A stretch of 64,000 bases of DNA from Dokdonella_A sp963758365 (GTDB lineage: Bacteria > Pseudomonadota > Gammaproteobacteria > Xanthomonadales > Rhodanobacteraceae): contig CAVWVB010000001.1 in the NCBI GenBank assembly GCA_963758365.1, forward strand, positions 1,736,001 to 1,800,000. Direction: 5' to 3'. The notes below the pieces were generated by a model. That model saw nothing but the letters and a program-made list of their open reading frames with translations, was not told where the DNA came from and did not search any database. The position numbers and the translations under genes are program-made. How positions within the stretch are numbered: the first letter of the stretch is position 1; each line of letters begins with the position of its first letter. Shown piece by piece: positions 10,273 to 20,000 of this stretch.

Positions 10273-11433
10273 TCAGTCGACCACAGCCCCGGCCGTGCTT
10301 CGATGCCAGGCCGAAAGCAAGGTCTTCTCGCGATCGGGCGACAATCCCGCGTGAAGCTCCGACTGTCGTGCCGCGGGCTGACTGCGGAACCAGGCCAGCG
10401 TGTCGACCGCGGTCGTCGCGAGCGGTCGAAACGTCAGTCCGTCCGCGAGAGCGCGCGCGATGCGACGCTGCGCGAATCCCGCGCTGTCGCCTTGCGCAGG
10501 AATCCAGACCGGCAGATCCGACCAGGGCTGTACCTCGTTCTTCTCGAGAAAGGACGTCGGCACCCACGCCAGGCTCGCGCGTGCATGGATCGCCGAACCG
10601 ATCGCGGCAAGCATTTCACGCATCGTGAGGCGATGATCCGGCCCGGTCGCGTTGTAGGTGCCGAACCGACGCGCCTCGGCCACGCGAACCGTCCACTCGG
10701 CAAGGTCCCGCGCATCGATGATCTGCACCGGATCCGACCCGTCGCCTGGTGCGAGCACTTCGCCACCGCGCGCCAGGCGAACCGGCCAGTACGTGAAACG
10801 GTCGCTGTTGTCGCCCGGACCGACAATCAGGCCCGGACGAATGACCGTGCAGATCCCCGGAAACTGCTTTTCCGCCTCGTGTTCGCTGAGCGCCTTGAGC
10901 GGACCGTACAGGTTGCCCATGTCGGCACGCAGGCTGGACATGGTCTCGGCCATCGCATCCTTGCCGGTGTACTTCGCAAGCGCCGCAGATTCGTCCGCGT
11001 CCGGCCTGGCGTTGTCCGCGTACACCGAAATCGTCGAGATGAAAATGTAATGCGCGACCTTTCCATGCAGGATGCGGCCTGCGTCGCGTACCCAGAACGG
11101 CAGCGTCGTCGGGTTGTCGATGCATACGTCCCACTTGCGGCCTCGCAGCGCGCCCAGGTCGCCGGTGTCGCGATCGCCCAGCAGTTCCTCGACCTTTCCG
11201 GGCCAGTCGATCTTCTGCCTGCCGCGGTTGAACACGGTCACCTGATGGCCGCGCGCCAGCGCGTAGCGCACCTGATCCGGTCCGGTAAATCCGGTGCCGC
11301 CGAGAATCAGGATGCGCAACGGTCGCGACGCGCGCGGCACGGCGGCCAAGGTGTCGCCGACGAACCCGCGCAAGGCGAGGCCCGCGGCGCTCGCGGCGGA
11401 AACCGCAAGCAGGTTTCGACGGGACGTTTGCAT
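10273..11433 (-). CDS. Tat-exported NAD-dependent epimerase/reductase-like protein
   Basis: A 386-residue protein with a twin-arginine signal, TSRRNLLAVSAASAAGLAL, at residues 3-21. The mature part opens with the Rossmann loop LRILILGGTGFTGPDQVRYAL of extended short-chain dehydrogenases, then HQVTVFNRGR, YIFISTISVYADN and VIRPGLIVGPGDNSDRFTYW. The catalytic YxxxK is not obvious, as in isoflavone-reductase-like members. Export by Tat suggests that the cofactor is bound before translocation. The start at 11433 has GGGAG upstream and puts the RR near the N-terminus. Substrate unknown. Confidence 0.88.
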   Translation of the reverse strand: MQTSRRNLLAVSAASAAGLALRGFVGDTLAAVPRASRPLRILILGGTGFTGPDQVRYALARGHQVTVFNRGRQKIDWPGKVEELLGDRDTGDLGALRGRKWDVCIDNPTTLPFWVRDAGRILHGKVAHYIFISTISVYADNARPDADESAALAKYTGKDAMAETMSSLRADMGNLYGPLKALSEHEAEKQFPGICTVIRPGLIVGPGDNSDRFTYWPVRLARGGEVLAPGDGSDPVQIIDARDLAEWTVRVAEARRFGTYNATGPDHRLTMREMLAAIGSAIHARASLAWVPTSFLEKNEVQPWSDLPVWIPAQGDSAGFAQRRIARALADGLTFRPLATTAVDTLAWFRSQPAARQSELHAGLSPDREKTLLSAWHRSTAGAVVD

Positions 11434-11620
11434 GGTGGTCTCCCCAAGGGCGAATCGGCTGGTTCGCCAATTTGCCACAGGTGGCGCGCGCATGCGCCCT
11501 CGAGTGCACGCATGCCTTGCACGCGTGTCTCGCGCGGTTCGTCCGGCGCCCCGAATCCGCCCGAAGCTGCGGTCGCGACGAGGCTTCCAAGGCGACCCGC
11601 CACGGGTTCTTCCCGGTTCG

Positions 11621-12181
11621 CTACAACGGCACGAACGCGTAGCCCTGATGTTCCAGGGTCGTGATCGTGGTCAGTGCCGACAGCGCGAGCGTGACGTCGC
11701 GGGCGATCCAGCCGGCCTCGTACCCTTGCTCCGCGAGTGCCTGCCCGCAAACCGCAATGTCGACACCCGCCGCGCGCAGTTCCCTGATCGCGGCACGATT
11801 CGGATTGTTCATGCCGAACTTCTTGCGATAGTGCTCGTCGTCGAGCGCGATGGACGTGGCCTTGCCATGCGCGACGGCAACGAACTTGAGGTGAGTCAGC
11901 GGAACGCCAGACGCGGCATACAGGTTCACTGCGCGCGCTACGTGCTCCAGCGCCGGATTGATCACGCCCGGCTTGCTGCTTTCGCTGGTCATCGAGAAGA
12001 CCACCTTGTAGGTGGCCCGCTTGTCGGGTTGATACGCCGCGTGCGGCAGCGGGTGTATTGCGCCGGCAGAGGAGATCGCAGGATTTGTCGTATTCGGATT
12101 CGGAGTCGTGGCCTGCTGTGCGGTTGCGGCTGCGCTGGCCAACAGCAGGAATGCAAGCATGCCGGAGAGACGGTTCGACAT
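11621..12181 (-). CDS. Secreted DsrE/DsrF-like protein
   Basis: A 186-residue protein with a signal peptide (MSNRLSGMLAFLLLASAAATAQ) and a mature domain of the DsrE-like sulfur-relay fold: YKVVFSMTSESSKPGVINP, LEHVARAVNLYAASGV, LKFVAVAHGKATSIAL and AAGVDIAVCGQALAEQGY with the conserved cysteine. Periplasmic members of this family are common and of unknown function. Start at 12181 is preceded by AAGGA; an alternative ATG at 12199 would lengthen the n-region by six residues. It follows the M14 peptidase gene by 69 bases on the same strand. Confidence 0.82.
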   Translation of the reverse strand: MSNRLSGMLAFLLLASAAATAQQATTPNPNTTNPAISSAGAIHPLPHAAYQPDKRATYKVVFSMTSESSKPGVINPALEHVARAVNLYAASGVPLTHLKFVAVAHGKATSIALDDEHYRKKFGMNNPNRAAIRELRAAGVDIAVCGQALAEQGYEAGWIARDVTLALSALTTITTLEHQGYAFVPL

Positions 12182-12250
12182 CGGATGATCGTCCTTCATG
12201 ATGGCTCGCGTGAAGTGAACCATGCACACGCTGAACAATCACGAAGACGA

Positions 12251-13201
12251 TCACGCCGACCGCGGCGGCTCCTCCTGCTGCTCTTGCGCGAGCACGAAGT
12301 CGATCGCCGCACAAACCGCCGCGACCTGCGCGGCGTTGCATTGTTCGGTGTTGGCGCGCGGACTGTCGGGATAGACCTCCGTGGTCGTCGTATAGCGGGC
12401 GTTGGTGATGCCGGCGCACAGGCCGAGCTGCTTGAACGGGTAGTGGATGATGCCCGTCGCGGCAACGGGCGACCCAATGATCTCGCCTTTGCGATCGGCC
12501 GGGGCAATGTGGGTGACCATGGCCACCGCGGCGATCACGGCCTGCAGGAACTCAGGTTGCGGATTGTCGCGGTCTCCGACCAGATAAAAGCCATCGGGAA
12601 TTTCATCCGGCACATACGCGACACCATCGCGCGCGGCCAAAGCCGGGCGAAACTCGGTCTCGTCGGTATCGGTGGTTTCGTGCAGATCGACATGCAGCGC
12701 GAAGCGGTCGCGCAGCGGCGCGACCAGGCGCATCAGCGCGGCCGACTCCTGCGCCGGGCTGCCCTCCCGGAACGAGCGGTTCGGATCGAGTGCCTGCGGG
12801 TTCCAGCGGTGAATCCGTTCGTAGGCCCAGGGACTCACGCAAGGCGTGACCACAAGGTTGATCCGATCGTCATAGCGCGAAGCATGCTCGTCGACGAACT
12901 GCAGCGCGCCGTGCACGCCACTGGTTTCATACCCGTGCACGCCGCCGGTCACGAGCACGCTCGGGAGATCGTCCCGCCAGGCACGACTCCTGATCGCGAA
13001 CAGCGGGTAGGTGTCGGGGGCATAGTCCAGGCGCCCGTACTCGATCACGTCGAAGCGCGGACGCAGCCGCTCGATCTCGCGCAGCACGTCCGTCTCGTAG
13101 CTGCGCTGGCGCACCTGTCGCGACAGCCAGGTCGCGACTTCCGGGTCGCCCCACGGCTGTCCGGGGGTTCCGACGGGATAGGGTGTCTGGGGCGTGGTCA
13201 C
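12251..13201 (-). CDS. M14-family zinc metallopeptidase
   Basis: A 316-residue cytosolic-looking protein. The zinc ligands appear as H-x-x-E in LVTGGVHGYETSGV (residues about 85-98) and the later His in DRFALHVDLHETTD; the substrate-binding D-P-N-R is in LDPNRSFREG. These fix it as an M14 carboxypeptidase-like or succinylglutamate desuccinylase/aspartoacylase-like enzyme. The start is a GTG at 13201 with GAAGGGAG upstream. It may share a transcript with the DsrE-like gene that follows. The substrate is not known. Confidence 0.88.
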   Translation of the reverse strand: MTTPQTPYPVGTPGQPWGDPEVATWLSRQVRQRSYETDVLREIERLRPRFDVIEYGRLDYAPDTYPLFAIRSRAWRDDLPSVLVTGGVHGYETSGVHGALQFVDEHASRYDDRINLVVTPCVSPWAYERIHRWNPQALDPNRSFREGSPAQESAALMRLVAPLRDRFALHVDLHETTDTDETEFRPALAARDGVAYVPDEIPDGFYLVGDRDNPQPEFLQAVIAAVAMVTHIAPADRKGEIIGSPVAATGIIHYPFKQLGLCAGITNARYTTTTEVYPDSPRANTEQCNAAQVAAVCAAIDFVLAQEQQEEPPRSA

Positions 13202-13370
13202 GTTGCTCCCTTCGGTCGTGTCAGGAGTGTGCGCGGCACTCTAGCATTGCGCAGCCACGCGCCGAAATGGTTGGAGCCATGAGGCCCGCTCGAAGGGGCG
13301 GCGACCTACAGCGCCGCTCGGACTCTTCCGTCGCGTACCATTGTCCCCAACGGTCGCTAACGAAGCTTGA

Positions 13371-13580
13371 CCATGCCGCATTCGACTCGCACCTGTCGGC
13401 ATCGACCCCGACTATCGCCTCCATGTTTCGCTGCGTCTTTTGGAACAGCACGACGGACCAATGCTCGAAGCGATTGAAAACCTGGACAAGAAGTTGATAC
13501 GGCTGCCGACGCGAAGTCGAGACCGGCCGGATCACGATCGTCTCGCCATGCGATTCGAAATGTTTCGAGCAAAATCCTGA
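13371..13580 (+). pseudogene. C-terminal remnant of an HNH endonuclease-type protein
   Basis: A 69-codon open stretch right after a TGA reads GIDPDYRLHVSLRLLEQHDG, PMLEAI and HDRLAMRFEMFRAKS, then TGA at 13578. This resembles the last segment of HNH-type restriction endonucleases (…VRISPRLLDEEDGPML… RPDPERLEWRYERF). No HNH motif or start codon is present, so only the tail of the gene remains. The rest of 13202-13634 holds nothing else that I can support apart from the ribosome site of the next gene. Confidence 0.45.
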
Positions 13581-13634
13581 AGCGAGTGCCTTCGGGAATT
13601 GTCGCGCACACTGCACCGGCACCGGGGGACGCAC

Positions 13635-14417
13635 ATGAGAATCATGAGGCTGGCCGCGCGTCTGCGCAGCTACGACTGGACGGCCGCGACGATCGAGCTC
13701 GTGATCGTCGTCGTCGGCATCCTGATCGCGTTGCAGGTGAGCAACTGGAACGAGAACCGCGTGGATCGAGCGCGCGCCGACAGCTTCTACCGGCGCCTGC
13801 ACGCCGAATTGCTGGATGATCGCCACAATATCGACAATGCACTCGCGTACTGGAACAGGGTGTCGGACTACGGTGCCGCGGCGGTAGCGAATGGCGAAAG
13901 CGGACAGCGCGTGGAGGGCTCGAACTGGAAGACCGTGCTGGCCTGGTACCAGGCCAGTCAGCTCATGCCTTTCGAGCTCGAGGACACCACGTTCACCGAG
14001 ATGCGCGATGGCGGCGGCCTCGCGCTGATCGAAGACGAGGGGCTGCGCAAGCGGCTTGCCGACTACTACCGCTTGTCGGGTACCGGCATCACCGCGAACA
14101 TCCTGCGCCACGACCCCGCGTACCGCATGCAGATCCGTGGCCTCACCCCATGGCACGTGCAGCAATACATCTGGACCACGTGCTTCCGCCAATGGGGCGG
14201 CGGCAGTGCGGCCAACCAGGAGCTGGTCGACTGCCCGTCACCGATCAGCGAGGACGAAGCCGCCGCGATCCTCGATACCTACCGGCATTCGGACAGCCTG
14301 CTGCAGAACCTGCGCGCATGGATGTCGACCCTGCGCGTAAGCACGATGGTGCTCGGCGGCACCCGCAGCGACACGGACCGTCTCGCGGCGGCAGTGCAGT
14401 CGGCGCGGGAACGATAG
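13635..14417 (+). CDS. Single-pass membrane protein, DUF6090-like
   Basis: A 260-residue protein starting at an ATG preceded by GGGGGA. Near the N-terminus is the conserved block SYDWTAATIELVIVVVGILI followed by ALQVSNWNE: one membrane helix and then a helical soluble part with RADSFYRRLHAELLDDRHNI. This N-terminal pattern (W-x-A-x-x-I-E-x-V-I-V-V-x-G-I-x-I-A-L-Q-x-x-x-W-N) defines a widespread family of unknown function in Xanthomonadales and Bacteroidetes. Two cysteines near the middle (TTCFRQW, LVDCPSP) may pair in the periplasm. Confidence 0.82.
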   Translation: MRIMRLAARLRSYDWTAATIELVIVVVGILIALQVSNWNENRVDRARADSFYRRLHAELLDDRHNIDNALAYWNRVSDYGAAAVANGESGQRVEGSNWKTVLAWYQASQLMPFELEDTTFTEMRDGGGLALIEDEGLRKRLADYYRLSGTGITANILRHDPAYRMQIRGLTPWHVQQYIWTTCFRQWGGGSAANQELVDCPSPISEDEAAAILDTYRHSDSLLQNLRAWMSTLRVSTMVLGGTRSDTDRLAAAVQSARER

Positions 14418-14548
14418 CCGTTGAAGAACGCGAGCGTCAGCAACCTCGCAGACGGGGCCAATTTGGTTGCGATTGGTTTCCTGCGCTCCATTGGATGGAG
14501 AATCCATCCGACGCGCGACCGCTTCCGCCGTCGGCGCAGGAGACCCCC

Positions 14549-15244
14549 ATGTCCCAGCCACGCTATCCGAATGAATCCATCGACTATCGCCAAGCCCGCG
14601 ATGCGTTGCTAGAGGAAGAGAAGCGCCTGGTGGAACAGGTCAACGCGGTGGCTGCGAGGCGACGGCAACTGCCGCGCGGCGGCCGCCTGAAGGAGGATTA
14701 CGTGTTCACCGGCGCCAACGACAGGAACCTCGGCAAGGACGTGCGGTTTTCCGGATTGTTCGGCGACAAGGATACGCTGCTGCTCTACAGCTACATGTTC
14801 GGCAAATCCTGGGACAAGCCCTGCCCGTCGTGCACTTCGCTGATCGATGGGTTCGATCGCGCCGCGATCTCGGTGCATCACGACGCCGCGTTCGTGGTTG
14901 TCGCGAAGGCCCCTGCTGCGCGGATCAATGCGTGGGCAACCCAACGCGGCTGGTCGCATATCGACCTGGTCTCCGCCGAGTCCAATTCCTACCTCGTCGA
15001 CTACCGGTGCCAGTGCGGCGACTCGGACGACGGCCTGCAGCCGGTCATGCACGTATTCACGTGCAACAACGGCGAAATCCACCATTTCTGGGGCACGGAA
15101 CTGCAGGGCAACCATGTCGATACGGTCTGGCCCTACTGGAACCTGATGGACATGACGCCAGGCGGCCGTCCGGACGTGCCGACACCGCCGCAGAACTTCC
15201 GCTCGAGATTTCTGGAGGAACACTATCTCCGCAAGAACGAGTGA
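14549..15244 (+). CDS. DUF899-family thioredoxin-like protein
   Basis: A 231-residue soluble protein, start at 14549 with CAGGAGA upstream. It shows the DUF899 pattern: an N-terminal helical stretch with LLEEEKRLVEQVNAVAARRR and RRQLP, KEDYVFTG, then the thioredoxin-fold core with LYSYMFG, the CPSCTSLIDG pair of cysteines, and HVFTCNNGEIHHFWGTEL near the end, with TVWPYWNLMDMTPGGR as the family tail. The fold is thioredoxin-like with C-x-x-C in an unusual place; a redox role is inferred by the family but no substrate is known. It stands upstream of the cysteine synthase-glutaredoxin fusion on the same strand. Confidence 0.88.
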   Translation: MSQPRYPNESIDYRQARDALLEEEKRLVEQVNAVAARRRQLPRGGRLKEDYVFTGANDRNLGKDVRFSGLFGDKDTLLLYSYMFGKSWDKPCPSCTSLIDGFDRAAISVHHDAAFVVVAKAPAARINAWATQRGWSHIDLVSAESNSYLVDYRCQCGDSDDGLQPVMHVFTCNNGEIHHFWGTELQGNHVDTVWPYWNLMDMTPGGRPDVPTPPQNFRSRFLEEHYLRKNE

Positions 15245-15411
15245 GCGGCGCGGGAAAAATCGGCGCATGTCGCTGACGATCGCGATTCGATCGAGTTGCG
15301 GCCGCCGGGCGCGCGCAGCTTGCGTCATGCAGTCCCCGTCATGCATTGCCAGCGCCGCAGGTCCAGAATACGGATCCGACGATTCCTTCGAAGATTCCTG
15401 GTGGAGTCCGC

Positions 15412-16893
15412 ATGGCCCGCTACGACACCATCCTGGACACGATCGGCCACACCCCTGCGGTGCGGCTCAACCGCCTCGCGCCGAAGGGCACGACGATCTA
15501 CGTCAAGGTCGAGGCGTTCAACCCGATGGGCTCGGTCAAGGACCGGCTCGCGCTCGGCATCATCGAGGCGGCCGAGGCCTCGGGCGCGCTCACGCCCGGC
15601 CAGACCGTCATCGAGGCGACGTCCGGCAACACCGGGATCGGCCTCGCGATGGTTTGCGCCGCGAAAGGCTATCCGCTGGTCTGCGTCATGGCCGAGAGCT
15701 TCTCGGTCGAGCGCCGGCGCCTGCTGCGATTCCTCGGGGCCAGGGTCGTGTTGACGCCGGCCGCGGCCAAGGGCACCGGCATGGTCGCCAAGGCACTCGA
15801 ACTCGCGCAGCGCAATGGCTGGTTCTGGACCCAGCAGTTCGACAACCCGGCCAATCCCGACTATCACTCGCGCACGACCGCGCGTGAAATCCTCGCCGAT
15901 TTCGAGAGCCAGCGACTCGACTACTGGGTCACCGGATTCGGCACCGGGGGCACGCTGACCGGCGTGTCGCGCGTACTCAAGGCCGAGCGACCGGACATTC
16001 GCGTCATCGTCGGCGAACCCGACAACTCACAACTTCTCGGCTCCGGCATCGCCCAGCCCAAGGGCGCCAGCCATCCCAGTTTCCGGCCACATCTCATGCA
16101 GGGCTGGTCGCCGGATTTCATCCCGGGAATCACCCAGCAAGCCGTGGATGCGGGCACCATCGACGGTATCGTGCCGGTCGCGGGCGAGAACGCGTTGCGC
16201 CTCAGCCGCGAGCTGGCAACGCGCGAAGGCATCTTCACCGGCATCTCCGGCGGCGCGACCCTGGCCGCGGCGTTGCGCATTGCCGAGAGCGCGCAGCCGG
16301 GTACCGTATTCCTCGTCATGTTGCCCGACACCGGCGAGCGCTACCTGTCGACGCCATTGTTCGCCGACGTTCCGGTCGACATGAACGACGAGGAGTGGGA
16401 AATCTCGCGTTCCACGCCGAGTGCGCGCTTCGATGCGCCGGCGCCAACGAGCGCGGCGCCGACGCCGCTTCCGTCGATGATTCCGGTCACCGATGCGGTC
16501 TGCGCGTTTGTCGAGGACGCCGTATCGTCGACGGCACAGCCGGTGGTGATGTTCGCGCACCAGTGGTGCGAATTCTGCTGGTCGGTGCGCAATATGTTCA
16601 CCGCGTACGACGTCCCCTATCGTTCCGTGGACATGGACTCGGCGCAACTCGCCGAAGGCGGCTGGGGGGGCCAGATCCGCGCTGCACTCAACGCACGCAC
16701 CGGCAGCGTCACGGTGCCGCAGATATTCGCGGCAGGCCAGTTCATCGGCGGTGCCACCGAGACCTTCGATGCGTGGCGCGACGGCCGCCTGCAGGCGATG
16801 CTCGATGGCCTCGGCGTGAACTACACGCGCGAAGGTCCCGACCCGTACACCTTCCTGCCCAAGTGGCTGCAGGCAAAACCGGGGGCAGAGTAG
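15412..16893 (+). CDS. Cysteine synthase-glutaredoxin fusion protein
   Basis: A 493-residue two-domain protein. Residues about 1-320 are a PLP-dependent fold-type II beta-substituting enzyme: the PLP lysine is in NPMGSVKDRLALGI, the phosphate loop in EATSGNTGIGLAM, and the glycine loop in GFGTGGTLTGVSRV. After a Pro/Ala linker (about residues 350-365) comes a glutaredoxin domain with active site HQWCEFCWS (C-x-x-C), the cis-Pro TVPQIF and the GG in FIGGATETF. It should make cysteine from O-acetylserine and sulfide, or act in a related beta-substitution, with a tethered thiol reductant. Start at 15412 has GGTGGAG upstream; longer starts are less likely. Confidence 0.88.
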   Translation: MARYDTILDTIGHTPAVRLNRLAPKGTTIYVKVEAFNPMGSVKDRLALGIIEAAEASGALTPGQTVIEATSGNTGIGLAMVCAAKGYPLVCVMAESFSVERRRLLRFLGARVVLTPAAAKGTGMVAKALELAQRNGWFWTQQFDNPANPDYHSRTTAREILADFESQRLDYWVTGFGTGGTLTGVSRVLKAERPDIRVIVGEPDNSQLLGSGIAQPKGASHPSFRPHLMQGWSPDFIPGITQQAVDAGTIDGIVPVAGENALRLSRELATREGIFTGISGGATLAAALRIAESAQPGTVFLVMLPDTGERYLSTPLFADVPVDMNDEEWEISRSTPSARFDAPAPTSAAPTPLPSMIPVTDAVCAFVEDAVSSTAQPVVMFAHQWCEFCWSVRNMFTAYDVPYRSVDMDSAQLAEGGWGGQIRAALNARTGSVTVPQIFAAGQFIGGATETFDAWRDGRLQAMLDGLGVNYTREGPDPYTFLPKWLQAKPGAE

Positions 16894-17028
16894 TGTTTCG
16901 GGCGTCGGCGCTGCCGTAGCAGCCGGCCCGGTCGTGCGCACCGGCACGGCAGCGAAGACCTCGCGCGACAGGTGCCGTGGGGCGTCACACGCTCGACCGG
17001 CTCATTGGAATCCGATCCTTTCGCCGCC

Positions 17029-17054
17029 AAAAGTGTACTCTGACCCCGGTTTTC
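17029..17054 (-). repeat. REP, class A (single)
   Basis: Minus-strand copy of the class A core GGGGTCAGAGTACACTTTT, ending four bases before the stop codon of the sortilin-like gene. The class consensus in this window is GGGGTCAGAGTGCACTTT. Placed just past the 3' end of its neighbour, it could act as a transcript-end hairpin or simply be a neutral insertion. Confidence 0.8.
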
Positions 17055-17058
17055 CGGA

Positions 17059-20000
17059 TCAGCTGCTCCCGGCATCGAGCGGATCGATCCGACGTTCCTG
17101 CAGGCGCACGTTGAACCCCGCGATGCCCTCGTCTTGCAGCGTCCGCCACAGCCCAAGCTGATTTTCAAGCCGGTCATGCAGCGACCGGTAGAAAGCCAGG
17201 TGTTGCGTGGTCGGCACGGTATCGGCGCCGTCGATGCTGAGCGCGAAGGTCGCGAGCTGTTCGTTGAGCATGCCCGGGAATGCGAGGTTCGCCTCCGAGC
17301 CCTTCATGTTCACCTGCATCAGCTGCTGCTCGATCGGATCGAGTCGCCGCGACAGGCCATCGGCGTCGGCAACCAGCGCCTTGCCTGCCGGGTCTTTCGC
17401 AAGCGCGGCGTCCACGCGCTGGAATTCGGCGCGCATCTTGCGGATCGCGTTGACCGCGCGATGCAGCTGGTCGATATCGTGCTCGACGGCCAGCGACAAG
17501 TCGGTCGTCGCGCGTATCGCGGTTTCGGCGTTGGCGACCCGCGGATCGGCGACCACGGTCAATGGCACGCTGTAGGTGGTGCCATCAACCGCGAGCCGGA
17601 CCTGGTACTGGCCGGGCGGCACCAACGGACCGCGCGGCGTCGGACCGGAATAGAACGCGCCCGGAATCTGCACCGGGTCGTTCACGCGCAGATCCCAGAC
17701 CATGCGGTTCATGCCCTGCTTCGCGGCGATCTGGTCGTTCGGCACGATCTGGTCGGGCCACTCGGGCGGCTGCACTTCCTTGGTGCTGTGCGTGCTCGAC
17801 AGATGGCGCAGCGTCTTGCCTTGCGCATCGAGGATTTCGACGGTCAGTTCGCCCTTCGGCGCCGACTCGAGGTAGTAGTCGATCAGGGCGCCCGCGGGCG
17901 GGTTGTCGCCGTGCGCGCCGTGCTTGTCGACCTCATCGGGATAGTGCAGGCGCATCGCGGTTTGCGGCGCGTACAGCACGACCGCCGCGGCCGCTGCGCC
18001 GGGGCGGATCTGGCGCAACGGAGTGACGTCGTCGAGTATCCAGAACGAGCGTCCGTGCGTCGCCACGACCAGATCGTCGCCGTGCACGACCAGATCGTGT
18101 ATCGGCGACGCGGGCAGGTTCAGTTGCAGCGATTGCCAGTGCCCGCCATCGTCGAACGAGACGAACACGCCGCGCTCGGTCCCCGCGTAGAGCAGGCCGC
18201 GTCGCAGCGGATCCTCGCGCACCACGCGCACGATCGCGCCGTCGGGCAGTCCCGTGCCAATCGAAGTCCAGCTCCTGCCGCCGTCGGTCGTCTTGTAAGC
18301 GTAGGGCTTGATGTCGTCGAGCTTGTGCCGGTCGACCGCGACATAGGCGACGGCGCGGTCGTAATGCGATGGTTCGATCATGTCGATCGAACTCCAGCTC
18401 GGCATGCCTTTCGGGGTGACCGCGTTCCAGTGGCGGCCATCGTCGCGCGTGACCTGTACCAGTCCGTCGTCGCTGCCGGCCCAGAGCATGCCTTTCGCCA
18501 GCGGCGACTCGGCGAGTGCGAAGATCGTGTCGTAGTACTCGACGCTGGTGATGTCCTTGGTCAACGGACCGCCTGAAGCCTGCTGCTTGCTGCGGTCGTT
18601 GCGGGTCAGGTCCGGGCTGATCGTTGTCCAGCTATGGCCATGGTCGGTGCTTTTCCACACGACCTCCGACGCGGCGTAGAGCACGTCCGGATCGTGCGGC
18701 GAAAGCAGCAGCGGCGAGGTCCAGTTGAACCGGTGCGCAAGCTCGCTCGCGGGATGTCCGGAGTTGTCGACGGGCCATGCGCTGATGTCCTGCGACTGCA
18801 TGACGGCCTTGTCGAAGCGGACGACCTGGTTCTCCGAGTTGCTGTAGATGAGGTTGGTATTGCGCGGATCCGCAACGACGAAACCGCATTCGCCGCCGCC
18901 GGCCGGAAACCAGTTGGATGCGGTGATCACGCCGGAGTCCGAAAAACTGTCGACGGCGAGGTTGGAGTTGTCCTGCTGGGCGCCATACACGCGGTAAGGA
19001 AAGTTGCCGTCGGAGGCGACGTGGTAGAACTGCGCGGTCGGCTGGTTGTCGAGCGTCGACCAGGTCTTGCCGGCATCGAGCGACACGGTCGCGCCGCCGT
19101 CGTTCGCGTTGATCATGTGCGACGGATCGAGCGGATCGATCCAGAGTCCGTGGTGGTCGCCGTGCGGCGCAGGCACGAGTTCCCATTTCACGCCGCCATC
19201 GGTGGATCGCAGCATGCCGGTGTTCAGCGCGTACACGGTGTCGATGGACTTCGGGTCCGCGTAGATCTTCGAGAAATACCACGCGCGCTGGCGCACGCGA
19301 CCATCCTGGCTGACCAGCTTCCAGTGCTGCCCGCCGTCGTCGGACCGGTACAAGCCACCCTGCTTCGCCTCGATCATCGCGTAGATGCGCCGCGAATCCG
19401 CGCCGGACACCGATACGTCGATGCGGCCGAGGAGTCCGTCGGGCAGGCCATTGCCTTTCAGTTCGGTCCAGGTCGCACCCTCGTCGCTCGACCGGTACAG
19501 GCCGCTACCCGGTCCGCCGCTCGAGAAGTTCCACGGCTGACGGCGGACCTGCCAAAGCGCCGCATAAACGACGTGCGGATCGCGCGGATCGAAGGTGACG
19601 TCGATCGCGCCGGTCTGGTCATCCTTGTAGAGCACCTTTTTCCAGGTCTTGCCGCCATCGATGGTGCGGAACACGCCACGCTCGGCGTTGGGGCCGAATG
19701 CGTGGCCGATCGCCGCGACCAGCACGATGTCGGGATTGGCGGGGTCGACGATCAGCGCGCCGATCTGGCGGCTGTCCCTGAGGCCGACATGGGCCCACGT
19801 CTTGCCGCCATCGGACGTCTTGTAGACGCCATCGCCATAGGTGATGTTGCCGCGCAGCGCCCCCTCGCCGGTGCCGACGTAGAGGATGTCGTGGTTCGAC
19901 GCGGCGACCGCGATCGCGCCAATCGACGACATCGGCTGGCTGTCGAAGATCGGCGTCCAGCTCGCGCCCGAGTTGGCCGTCTTCCATACCCCGCCGGCGA

